From Theocolax elegans (lineage: Eukaryota > Arthropoda > Insecta > Hymenoptera > Cerocephalidae), in NCBI GenBank assembly GCA_026168455.1, contig CM047431.1:4431603-4495602 (forward strand): a stretch of 64,000 bases of DNA, given 5' to 3'. Below are positions 53,216-63,892 of this stretch, one piece after another. The first letter of the stretch is position 1. Every line of letters starts with the position of its first letter. The translations under genes were made by a program, and so were the position numbers. The notes beneath the pieces are model-generated. The model did not search any database, was not told where the DNA came from, and worked only from the letters and a program-made list of their open reading frames with translations.

Positions 53216-56200
53216 CAAATCGTCTCGTTTTCGGCGGATTGAGACAATTATTCGTAAATAATTAACTCAAAATTCAACAAAGCGAATTGTGAAGCCTGCG
53301 CAAGGTTACAAACTTGAATCTGGTAGAATTAAAGCTTTTCGGACGGATTAAAACTTTATAGGTTAGGATAACAAATCCATGTTTATGCGATTGTAAGTGA
53401 GGTCATGCATGCGGTTTAATAATTTAGATAACGATAAGATATTAATTTGTTTGTGATTAAGTTACTTAATTTATTTAAATTCACTAATTTAAGAAGATTT
53501 AGTTGCGATAGACCTCGAGCCAGGTTAACAATTTAATTTAACGAGTAGATAAGAAAAATCTTGTATATTATTAATATTTAAATTCAAATTGTCCTCGGTT
53601 TTCTTTGATAGTTCTCTAGTGAGTGATAATAGAGTTCAAGAGAACCTGTCCGAAAAGCTAGAAGTGAATTGGGACGAATTCACGTGCTCAATCAAACGCT
53701 GGTACGGAGCCAGCGAAACTTACCAAGAGAAGCTGATCCTGGAGTGCACCTCACGTACTCAGGGCAAAGACGAACCGGTACGTGAGTACATGAATTGCAT
53801 GATAGGCATGCTACAAGAGCTCGTTCCCAAACCTAGCGAGAGGAACCAGGTAGATCACCTCTACCGAAACATGCTGCCAAGAATCCAGCGCCGGTTCAAG
53901 CGAATCGAGGCGCAGACGATCGACCAGCTGTGTGACTTGGCCCGCGAAGCGGAGAGGCTGGAAGAGCGCGAAAAGCTCTACAAACCACCTCCAATGGAAG
54001 GGGAGCTGGTGCGGCCGGAGTTCGCGTATAAGGCCAAGAAGAAGTCAGAGAAGGCTCCTCCGAAGGCAAAGGTAGCTGCGGTGGAATCCGATAGATCCAC
54101 CACCGGCAAGAATCAGGTAGAGCAGGACGCGATTCTCACCCAGCTAAAGAAGCTGCTACCAAGTGAGAACGGGAGCCCAAGAGTAGACGGCGGTTTGCTC
54201 AGAAAAAGAAACCGCCGAACCGGCCCGGAGAGCAGAGGGGCCAATACGAGAAGCCCCACGGCGGAAAGAGAGCGGAAGGAGGGCCAAGCAGGACGCCCTT
54301 CGATCCGAGCAAACCGATTTCCTGTAATGGGTGCGGTAAGCTTGCGTATTTCCGCCGCCATTGCCCTGACTGCAATAAGGGAAACGCCTCCGGGAGCGGC
54401 TAAACGGGACTCGGGCCGAACCCAAGGGCCAGAGAGTCCCCGAGATGCCCAGAAGCTCGGGCCCACGGAATGAACGAGACCGCGCGGAGCTCATCCGCGG
54501 CGGAATAGACTCGATGAAGCCAGAGGAGCACAGGAAGGGAATCGATTCCCAAGATTCTAGTCCTCAAGGTCAGAAGGAGGCACACCGGAACTACCGTCCA
54601 GAGGACGAGACGCGCTGGTGGCTCTAAGCGGAAATAGGCGATTTCCGGATCAGAGCCCTGTACGACCCAGGAGCTTCCACGACGGTAATGGGGTCTAATG
54701 GCCTCACAATCGCTACCGCCCTGGGAAAATCGCTCTCTACCGAAAACGCGGGGAGAGTTAAATTGGCTGATGGACATGCACAACCACTGAGTGGGCACGT
54801 AATGTTGCCTTTCACCATCGGTGGTGAGACCAAGGAGCTCAGGGTTGCCATTATGCCAAATCTGGACGCCGAATGTTACGTAGGAGTCAATTTCGTACGT
54901 GCATTTCGTGCAGTTCTAGACCCAGACGCTGATCAGCTGTTCCTCAAAAGCAGCAAAGTCCACGTCCAGTTAGAGGTAGCTAGTTTGGACGGGGGTACGG
55001 CTTCCTTGTCGTCAGCAGGGGTTGCTGACGCAACCGACAGTCAATGCGAGGAATTGCGTCAGCTATTGGACCCAGTTCTATCCAACACCATGCCAAAGAT
55101 CGGTCGATCTCACGACGTCGAGCACACAATCGACGTTGGATCAGCCAAGCCGATCAAGCAGCGGTACTACCCGGTCTCGAACAAAATCCAGGAAGAAATG
55201 CACCGCTAAGTGAAGGAGATGCTTGACTCCGGGGTCATTGAGCCCTCGACCAGCGGATGGTCCAGCCCGGTGGTGATGGCGAGAAAGGATGACAATTCTA
55301 GACGGTTTTGTATCGACTTCAGGAAAGTCAACGCTTTAACAAAATCAGATGCATATCCTTTGCCTTTCATGCACGATATACTGCGCAAACTAAGAAAGGC
55401 TCGCTATATCTCCACTCTCGACATGAATTACGCCTATCATCAGATACCGTTGCAAGTCGAGTCGCGCCCTATTACTGCTTTCACAGTCCCCGGATTTGGA
55501 CTGTTCCAGTTCACGAGGATGCCGTACGGATTGGCATACGCGGGGGCGACCTTTCAACAGAATATAGACCAAGTCGTAGGACCAGACCTGGCGCCGCACG
55601 CTTATGCTTACCTTGATGATGTTATCGCCGTGTCGGAGACATTCGAGGATTATAAGCGTTACCTAGAGGAAGTCCTTAAAAGACTGGCAGAAGCTGAACT
55701 TTTAATAAACCGGGATAAGTGCGTTTTTTGTAAGTCAGAGGTCAAGTATCTTGGCGTATTGGTAAACCGGGACGGAGTACGTCCCGATCCCGCCAATAAA
55801 TAGATAGTGCCGATAAAAGAGTATACGGCTCCGAAGAATATTAAACAGCTTCGCCGTTTCCTCGGTATGGCTTCTTGGCACAGCTTATTTATGCCGGATT
55901 ACGCGACAATCGTAGAACCCTTGACGCGTTTAACCAAGAAGAACCAGCGGTATGAGTGGCTTGATGAGCAAGAACAAGCTTTCCAACAGCTCAAGGCCGT
56001 CTTAATGACAGCACCAATTCTGCAGCGTCCTGTCCCAAATGGGCAGTACATACTGCAGACAGACGCCAGTGACACCGGTATAGGGGCTGTGCTACTCCAA
56101 CTCGTGGATGGAGACGAAAGAGTTTTGGAGTACGCAAGTCGGATCTTGTCCCCAGCCGAGAGGAATCACAGTGTCACCGAACGAGAATGTTTAGCCGTTG

Positions 56201-57752
56201 TCTGGGCAATAAAGAAGTTCAGGCAGTAATTAAAAGGTTACGAGTTTCGAGTCGTAACCGACCACAACAGTTTGCGTTGGCTCTGCAATATGCGCAATCC
56301 AACGAGTCGTCTCGCAAGATGGGCTCTCGAACTCCAAGCGCACACCTTCACGATTGAGCACAAGAAAGGTGCGCGTGATCATGTTCCTGACGCGCTCTCC
56401 AGAATGTATGAAGAAGGAGAGCCGACGATAGCCTCGGTCTCTTGGAGCGACACTACTGCTGACCCGTGGTATCTCTCATGGGTAAAGGAGGACCACGGGA
56501 ATTCCCCGAATGGAAAGTAGTAGGGGGAAATCTATATACTTACCGGCCTGACCCCACCTTAGAGGACGTCATGGAAAACCCCGAGGCATGGAAGATAGAT
56601 ACTATGCGGAGGTAGGTGACTACGTGCGGAAATGTCAAATCTGCCAGCAGTGTAAGGTAGAGCAGCAACCGCCTAGAGGCCTAATGAGCCGTAGAGTAGT
56701 TGAAAGACCTTGGCAGGTAGTCGCAGGTGATGTGACTGGACCATTACCTCGCTCTACCCACGGATTCGAGTACATTCTAGTCTTCCAGGACTTATTTACG
56801 CGCTGGATTGAAGCGGCCCCAATTAGAAAAGCAAACGCAAAGACCATAGTAAAGGAGTTACACGAGCGTGTCCTCATGCGTTTCGGCACGCCGGAAGTAT
56901 TTTACTCCGATAATGTCCACCACCGTCGAGCAAACCCCGTAGAAAGGTCAAACCGCACGCTTCAGACAATGGTAGCTTCGTACATCAAGGAAAAGCATAC
57001 CAGCTGGGACGAAAAGCTACCGGAATTAGTGTTCGCGATAAACACAACGGTTCAAAGCTCGACAGGGTGGGGCCCGGCAATGTTGAACTACGGTCGACAG
57101 CCAGAGCCACCTAGCACGGACCGGCGAGAGCAAGAAGAGCTCACACAAGAACGGTTTGATCAGCAGCGGCTCCAGGACTGGTCTGAGAGACTGTCCAGGC
57201 TAACCGAGTTGCACAAAGTGGCCTCCGAGAATGCCGCCGCGGCTCAAGCGAGACAAGCCGTATATTTCAACGCCGGGCGTCGAAACGAAAACTTTGAGAT
57301 AGGCGATCTTGTTTGGAAAAAGAACAGAGTCCAGTCTTCCAGGGCTGACAAGACAACCTCGCAGTTGGCACCAAAGTATGTAGGCCCATACGTGGTTATC
57401 CAGACAAAAGGCTCAAACACGTACCTTATTCAGGACGGGCAAGGCGACGAGGAGATGATACACGCCGAACATCTCAAGCCCTACGTGCCCGACAATGGAA
57501 TGCCTCTGGCCGAAGTAGACGACGTCGCCCAACCGACGATGGACGAAGAGGCGACGAGCGACCCGCCTCCTGCGAGCGAAGACACCCCGAGCGAAAAAAT
57601 GTACTCTCCGGCCGCTCCCAGCGGGGAGCCGAGGCCCACAGTGAGCGTTCCGCCGAAAAAGGGAAGAAGTCGTCCGCGGCAAACCGCTAGGGTGGTCGTT
57701 CGTCCGACAAACAGGGCCATAGAACCGCGCACTAGCGTTAGTGAATCTAGTT
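53216..57752 (+). mobile_element. Ty3/Gypsy element B internal region, no LTRs visible
   Basis: Gag to the end of pol is present, but the 5' side runs into S4 and the pol stop at 57752 is followed directly by S5. I find no LTR, PBS or polypurine tract on either side. The coding region is much more GC-rich than Gypsy A. Several stops and an integrase deletion are present. Confidence 0.85.
53589..54473 (+). pseudogene. Gypsy B gag, frameshifted
   Basis: Capsid C-terminal region: RWYGASETYQEKLILEC, REYMNCMIGMLQELV and DHLYRNMLPRIQRRFKRIEA. A Lys/Pro-rich linker follows. The zinc knuckle CNGCGKLAYFRRHC, with CPDC, is in another frame near 54320, so a frameshift lies upstream of it (about 54190-54300). 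The 5' part of gag before 53589 is not open. Confidence 0.75.
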
Positions 57753-57754
57753 AG
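54620..57754 (+). pseudogene. Gypsy B pol (protease, RT, RNase H, integrase), with stops
   Basis: Protease motif LYDPGAS (Ser/Thr of D-S/T-G is Pro). RT has IDFRKVNALT, MPYGLAYAGATFQ and YAYLDDVIAV. RNase H has TDASDTGIGAVL, TERECLAVVW, TDHNSLRWL and VPDALSR. The integrase has CQICQQCK, AGDVTGP and then YSDN joined directly to NPVERSNR, so the stretch between the second and third catalytic residues is deleted. A C-terminal GPY/F-like module (APKYVGPYVVI) precedes an acidic tail. In-frame stops are at 55207 (likely CAA to TAA), 55801, 56227 and 56518, and a frameshift lies before 56588. Confidence 0.9.
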
Positions 57755-58366
57755 TGAAGCTCTATCTCTCATTCTCTCATACTCTCTCTCTCTATCTCTT
57801 ATTCTCTCACTCTCTCCCTCACACTCCCTCACAATCCCTCATTCATATTCACTCTCTCCCTCTTACAGTCCCTCATTCTTACTCACTCTTACTCTCGCAC
57901 TCCCTCACTCTCCCTCATTCTTACTCGCTCTCACTCTCGCGCTATATCACTCTCTCCCTCTCACAATCCCTCATTCTTACTCACTGTCACTCTCGCACTC
58001 CCTCACTCTCTCTCTCTCATTCTTAAACGCTCTCACTCTCGCACTATATCACTCTCTCCCTCATTCTCTCTCTCTCTCTCATTCTCTCTCTCTCTCTCTC
58101 TCTCTCATTCTCTCTCTCTCTCTCTCTCTCTCTGTCTATCTCTATCTCTCGTTCTCACTCTCTGTATCTCTATCTCTCGTTCTCACTTTCTGTATCTCTA
58201 TCTCTCTTTCTCAATCTCTGTATCTCTATCTCTCGTTCTCACTCTCTGTATCTGTATCTCTCGTTCTCATTCTCTCTCTATCTCTATCTCTATCTCTCGT
58301 TCTCTATCTCATTTTCTCTCTCTATCACTCATTCTATCTCTCTCTCTCTCATTCTCTCTTTCTCTC
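57753..58366 (+). repeat. Pyrimidine-rich satellite, block S5
   Basis: Contains CACACTCCCTCACAATCC, CATTCATATTCACTC, CTCGCACTCCCTCACTC, CATTCTTAAACGCTC and CTATATCACTCTCTCCC, then TATCTCTATCTCTCGTTCTC units. It includes the unoccupied equivalent (about 57990-58060) of the site filled by LINE copy iii. Confidence 0.93.
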
Positions 58367-58932
58367 TACTAGTGCTTACATCCTTAGTGACTAGTGCTAT
58401 ACATCCCAAGTTTTCCAGTCTACGTGTCTTGACCGAGAGAGTGACTTCTTATAATATAGTGACTATGGTTTTATGACTGTCTTAGCCGATTGTATATTCA
58501 GGAGATATTTAGATTATTAGAGAGTGTGATTATTGTGGCTCTAATTTAAATGTGTTCGTTTTATTTTTGCGAACATTTAAGTGTAATTTTGTCTATTGTT
58601 TAAACGTTAGTATTTCCTGTTAGCTAGGTTAGACAAACACGTGGTTGCGTTACAAAGGTCTAACTCCGTTGTTTCAAATTTATCCGCTAGAGGGAGACAG
58701 GAGTACCTTTTGAAATTTTGCGCGCGAATATTTAATTTGTAAATTAATTCGAATATTGAGATGCGAACTGTCGATATTTAGTATATCTGCGAAACTTGTA
58801 AGAATTTTTAGTTAGCCGTTTTATGTTGTAAAATTCTATTAGTAAGTCTGAATGCATACGATTAACGTTTCGACTCTTATGTATGGTGCTTTTTATTGGC
58901 AATTTTAATATCACATTTATGTGATTTTCTAG

Positions 58933-60015
58933 ATGCTTGTTAAATGTAAATCGAGTGTAACTACTTGTGTTAGGTGCCGCAAAAGTATTTCCGTATGTTT
59001 AAGATTCTGTAAAGTTTGTAACAAATTATTTCATCCCGGATGCGTAGCACGTTATTTAGATAATAAACCATCTGATCTTTGTTGTCAAACAAACTTAAGT
59101 GATATTACTGAGAATATCCAGTATATTAACTCTGTTATCAACAAATCTTGTTTTACAAATTCTATTTCTGCTCGTCATTCTGTCGTCGATATTGCTCGTA
59201 ATATAAATTCAGACGTACTAAATTGTTCGAATTTCGTAATTAGTAGTACTAATAATTCGACTATTACACTAAATAGCGAGGCTTGTAAAATGAACTTACC
59301 GCCAAATTGGGAGTCGCTTTCGACATCGCAGCAAATAGCATTTCTTTTTACGGATGCAAATTTAAAAAATGAAGCGCTTAATACTAAATTAGATAAAATT
59401 AATGAGAATGTTGAAAATCATAACGCGCGTATGTGTGCTCTAGAAAGCGAAGTTGTTTCTTTGCGTAATGAAGTTCAACAACTTAAAGATCAACAAGTTT
59501 CAGCATTACCTAATACTCAAATTAAAGTCTCAGGTGTCCCATTAAATTGTAATGTACCTTTATATGAATTTTCTTGTAAAATTTTATCATTGTTGAAGTT
59601 AGAGCATCTGATTGGTGATATTCTCGATGTTCGCCCTCTCAATATGACTAATGTTGATCCTCTTGCGTCTACCTCGATATCGACGCAGCGTCCTGCTTAT
59701 GATACGAAATCTTTTATTATTCGTTTGAAATCATCTGAAGACAGAAATTTTATTCTTGAAACGAAGCGCAAATTTGGCATCATTAAATATGGTATCTTAG
59801 TAGAAAATGCAGGAAATTTTGTAGATAGAAAGATTAATATGTTTGAAATGTTGTCTCAAGCTGTCCATGAATTGCGATTGCTGACTAAATCACGACTCCA
59901 ACCGTTAAATTATAAGCATATTTGGACTCGTGACAGCAAAATTTACATACGTAAAAATGATAAATCTGAACGCATCCAAATTGTCACTGCAGCTAACTTA
60001 GATTCTCTGCAATGA
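58933..60015 (+). CDS. LINE copy iv ORF1: PHD finger, coiled coil, FP-like domain
   Basis: A 360-aa protein. The N-terminal PHD-like finger is CVRCRKSISVC ... CKVCNKLFHPGC ... LCC (about residues 13-55). A coiled coil follows (LDKINENVENHNARMCALES, then VVSLRNEVQQLKDQQ; about residues 150-195). The C-terminal domain (IKVSGVPLNC, KSFIIRLKSSEDRNFIL, ILVENAG, HIWTRDSKIYIRKND) resembles the baculovirus FP-type domain seen in CR1-group ORF1 proteins, presumably RNA-binding. The frame is intact. The stop is TGA followed by CTA. Confidence 0.88.
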   Translation: MLVKCKSSVTTCVRCRKSISVCLRFCKVCNKLFHPGCVARYLDNKPSDLCCQTNLSDITENIQYINSVINKSCFTNSISARHSVVDIARNINSDVLNCSNFVISSTNNSTITLNSEACKMNLPPNWESLSTSQQIAFLFTDANLKNEALNTKLDKINENVENHNARMCALESEVVSLRNEVQQLKDQQVSALPNTQIKVSGVPLNCNVPLYEFSCKILSLLKLEHLIGDILDVRPLNMTNVDPLASTSISTQRPAYDTKSFIIRLKSSEDRNFILETKRKFGIIKYGILVENAGNFVDRKINMFEMLSQAVHELRLLTKSRLQPLNYKHIWTRDSKIYIRKNDKSERIQIVTAANLDSLQ

Positions 60016-60018
60016 CTA
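60013..60018 (+). promoter_or_regulatory. Candidate stop-codon readthrough site TGA-CTA between ORF1 and ORF2
   Basis: ORF1 ends TGA and the next codon is CTA. UGA CUA is the best-known leaky stop context in alphaviruses and several animal mRNAs. The frame stays open from there through all of ORF2. The first ATG downstream (60103) lies after the QINANSI endonuclease strand, so a conventional start would remove part of the domain. LINE copy iii has the same TGA-CTA at 44998-45003. Confidence 0.7.
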
Positions 60019-62919
60019 TCAGCTAATAATACTGTAGACGCACAGTTGCAACCCATTTGCCCTTCCTTTATTCGTGTAAGTCAAATAAATGCTAATTCTA
60101 TTATGGACCATCATTCTGAAATTGAATCTTTTCTTATATCCGAAGATATCGATATTTTATCCATTTCGGAGACATGGCTAACTCCAAATCGGTCAAATGC
60201 TATTTACAATATAGCAAATTACTCATTAGTACGCAATGATCGAGGTCTACCACCAATTACTGGAAAGCGCGAATATATGCAGGGTGGTGGCGTCGCTTGT
60301 TATATACGTAATGGCATTAGTTATAAGATATTGGATGATCCTCAAATTTCTAACCTTAACGATACTGAGTATCTAATATTAGAATTAGCAATTAGTAATA
60401 CGAAAATTCTTTTCGCCACTGCTTACCGAAGACCTAAGGGACATGTTCTGACCAAATTTTTTAATGCAGTGCAAGATCGAGCGCATTTATATAGTAATAT
60501 TATTGTAGCTGGTGATTTAAATTCTAATTTACTCATTGATGACTACTATAGTACCCATTTGCGAGATTTAATTAATGAATACTCTTTTCATCTTGTTCCT
60601 TTCAACGCCACGCACCATAGAGACGGCTCTGATACCTGGCTAGATGTTATAATTACCGATTCACATGAAAAGATTGTCAAATCGAAGCAATCATCGATTC
60701 CTTTTATAAATGGACATGATTTCGTAATTATTGATTATAAATTATCTTATATTACTATTAGCCACAACGTTTTAACTTACCGCGACTTTAAACATTTCTC
60801 TCCTAGTATATTTGCAAACTCTATCACTTCTGACCTAGAAGGTATTCGTAGTTCATCTATTAACTCGTGGACTGTTGATTCATACTTAGATTCTTTACGA
60901 ACTGTTCTCATTAGGAACTTAGATAAATTTGCACCGTTTGTAACTCGAAAAATACGCTCGCGTCCTGCTCCATGGCTAACTATAGATCTCAAAAATAAAT
61001 GTAGAGAGCGTGATCATTTGTATAAATTAGCCAAGCGCCGTAAAGCCCCTATATTGTTAGCACAATACAAGATTATTCGTCGAAATTTAACAAAAGTTTT
61101 GAAAGCTGCACAGAATTCATACTACGAACACTCATTATCTGCTATTGTTGATCAATCACAATGTTGGCGTTTTTTACAAAAACTTGGCCTGGTTAGTGAG
61201 TCTCTCAACTCTCCTTTAAAAATGTTCTCTCCAAATGAATTATTGCATCATTTTTCTCAGGTTTCCAGTCGTCATCCCTGTTGTACATTAGAACAATTCC
61301 AACATATTTTGCATTTATTACCTGCTCATAATTACCCGCTTTTTTCTTTTCAACTAGTAACTTCAGAACAAGTTGAGAATGCTTTATGTTCTTGCCTCTC
61401 TAAAGCTAAGAGCCGCATTTTAGATGGATTATCTTTATGTTATTTGAAAGACATCTTCCCAACCATTGTACTATTTTTTACAAATCTCTGTAACTTGTCT
61501 ATATCCACAAACTCTTACCCCACAGCGAAGAAGCAGGCCTCCATTATTCCTCTCAGCAAAATACCTAATCCTTTATCACCTTCGGATACCAGACCAATTG
61601 CTAATCTCCCTAATTTTTCCAAAGTTTTTGATAGATTGATTACGCAGCAGATAACGCAACATTTGGAAAATAATGACATCCTATCACCCTATCAATCCGG
61701 GTTTCGAACGTCATATAGTACGCAAACTGCTTTGTTAAAGGTAACTGAGGATGTTAGATTAGCAATTGAGAAGGGAATGGTAACATTCTTGATTCTCTTT
61801 GATTTTAAGAAGGCATTTGACACAGTGAATCACTTTGAATATCTTCGCATATTGAAACAACTTAACTTTGCTAATAGTGTAATTGAATGGTTTCATTCCT
61901 ACCTCAGTGGTCGTTCGCTTGCTGTCACCGATCTTAATGGAGTTCTTTCTGAGTTTGCTGAAACTTCTTCAGGTGTCCCCCAGGGCTCGACATCTGGGCC
62001 AATTATCTTTCTTATTTTTATAAATTCCATTATGAATGAGATAGTTCACTCAAAGGGGATGTTATTTGCTGACGACTTGCAATTATATATAAGTTGCAAA
62101 CCAGGTAATTGCAACACTTACCTTGAAAAATTGGTACAGGATGGTTCTAGAGTGGTGAGATGGGCTCAGACCGTTGGCCTTGATATTAATTTTAGCAAAA
62201 CCAAGGCCATCATGATTGGTTCCGTACAGCAATTACGATTTGTAAATAAAGATGCGTTATATCCTATAATAATAGATCGTCACAAAATTGAATTGGTTAG
62301 TTCGGTGCGTAATTTGGGTATTTTAATTAATGAGAACCTCCACTGGAACTCACACATTTCTAGTATAGTTTCCAGAGTCCATGGTATATTACATAAGTTG
62401 CGCAATAGGGGAAATTTTCTCTCCCTTTCTCTTAGAATTAAGTTGGTTACGGCACTGGTTCTGCTCCATTTTGATTACGCATGCGTTGTTTATAATGATT
62501 TACCTGACTATTAAAACATAAAACTTCAGCGCCTCTTAAATGTTTGCGTCCGGTTCATTTTTCGTTTAAGGAAAGACAGTAAGCTTGAAACCTACTACAA
62601 AAAACTAAATTGGCTATCGGTAGAGAAACGACGTATGTATTTTTTAGGTCTGTTAACATATCAGATTCTTATAACTAAGAGACCTGATTATCTTTTCTCT
62701 TTATTACCGACGCCTAGTAGTGAAGTGCGTCACTCTGAACGAATAGTACATTCTTGTTTCCAACGCCCGCAATCTTATACAACTACGTATCGAAACTCCT
62801 ATACAATCCGTGCTATGGATCTTTGGGATTCTTTACCGATCGAGTTACGCCTTAGTGTTAACGTTAATATCTTCAAAAATAGATTATTTAATCACTTACT
62901 TAATGTTAACACTGTCTAG
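60016..62919 (+). CDS. LINE copy iv ORF2: endonuclease and reverse transcriptase, one nonsense codon
   Basis: Endonuclease: RVSQINANSI, SISETWLTP, YRRPKGH, VAGDLNSNL, DTWLDVIITD, INGHDFVII. RT: DTRPIANLPNFSKVF, QSGFRTSYSTQTAL, ILFDFKKAFDTVNH, SGVPQGSTSGP and the catalytic LFADDLQLYI. The C-terminal region continues across a single TAA (62512-62514; likely former Leu, as LPDYLNIK-type in relatives) to a stop at 62917-62919. All catalytic residues I can identify are present. No ATG lies between the ORF1 stop and the first endonuclease motif. Confidence 0.92.
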
Positions 62920-63088
62920 TTGTAAGTATATATATACGCTATTATCGACCAATCCTAGCTTAGTTTAGTTTATAAGAGAGCACTGTTATTGCGACTAATA
63001 TTCTCTGTTTTGTAAAATTATTGTATACATTTTTCTATTGCCTTAAGATTGATTACAATCTAGGCATTAATAAATTCTTTTCAATCAA

Positions 63089-63264
63089 TCTCTATCTCTC
63101 ATTCTCTCTCGTCCTGTACCTCTCGTTCTCTGTCTCTCTCTCTATCTCTCATTCTCTCTCGTCCTGTACCTCTCGTTCTCTGTCTCTCTCTATCTCTCAT
63201 TCTCTCTATCTCTCATTCTCTCTATCTCTTATTCTCTCTATCTCTCAATTTTGCTATCTCTCTC
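63089..63264 (+). repeat. Pyrimidine-rich satellite, block S6
   Basis: CTATCTCTCATTCTCTCTCG followed by TCCTGTACCTCTCGTTCTC units, closely matching S4 including the non-repetitive word CAATTTTGCTA and the end CTATGTG. Confidence 0.92.
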
Positions 63265-63892
63265 TATGTGTGCGTTTTATTTATCATTTGAAGAAGGATA
63301 CCAAACTCGATGCGTTTTATAGTAAATTAAGTTGGTTATCTGTTGATAGAAGACGTAAATATTTTTTAGGTCTGTTAACGTACCAGATCTTAACTAATAG
63401 AAGACCAGATTATATGTTTGAGTTACTTCCACCTCCCAGTTGCGATGTCAGACGTTCGAGCCGACTGCAATACTCGAGCTTTCAGCGTCCTGAAGTCCAT
63501 ACTAGTACATATCAGAGGTCTTTCACCATTCAAGCGATGGACTTTTGGGATTCATTACCATCAGTGATAGGACTTAGCTCGACCGCTCTGATTTTTAAGA
63601 GACGTCTATATGATTATCTCAGCAATGGTGATGGCGCAAATCGATATTAGAAATTAAGACTAAATTGTGATACATACATAGCTTAATTACGATAAATTTT
63701 TTGTTTTTATTTTTTACATTAGTAATTCTGAACACTTGTTCATGTTTTATACTTATCTTTTTATTTGTTATTATTTTTAAATAGCGAATTGTTGTTAATA
63801 GTTTTATTTATAAAATATTGTAAAATTGTTTTTTCCTTGCCTTAAGGTTTATTAATTTCCTAGGCATTAATAAATAATTTTTCAATCAATCA
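63265..63892 (+). pseudogene. LINE copy v: 5'-truncated C-terminal end
   Basis: Starts within ORF2 right after satellite CTATGTG: VRFIYHLKKDTKLDAFYSKL, SWLSVDRRRKYFLGLLTYQ, RRPDYMFELLPPPS, TSTYQRSFTIQAMDFWDSLP, with a stop at 63648-63650. The 3' UTR ends in a stem-loop, CATTAATAAATAA and TCAATCAATC. It is similar to, but clearly diverged from, copy iv, so it is a separate insertion on the same strand. Confidence 0.88.

Larger units (their letters stand above)
58367..63088 (+). mobile_element. LINE copy iv (CR1/L2-type), near full length
   Basis: 5' UTR of about 565 bp, ORF1 58933-60015, ORF2 60016-62919 in the same frame, and a 3' UTR ending with stem-loop GCCT/AGGC plus AGATT/AATCT (about 63040-63066), TTAATAAATTC and TCAATCAATC. 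Satellite lies on both sides. Only one nonsense codon (62512-62514) is seen in ORF2 apart from the ORF1 stop, so this copy is relatively young. Confidence 0.92.
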
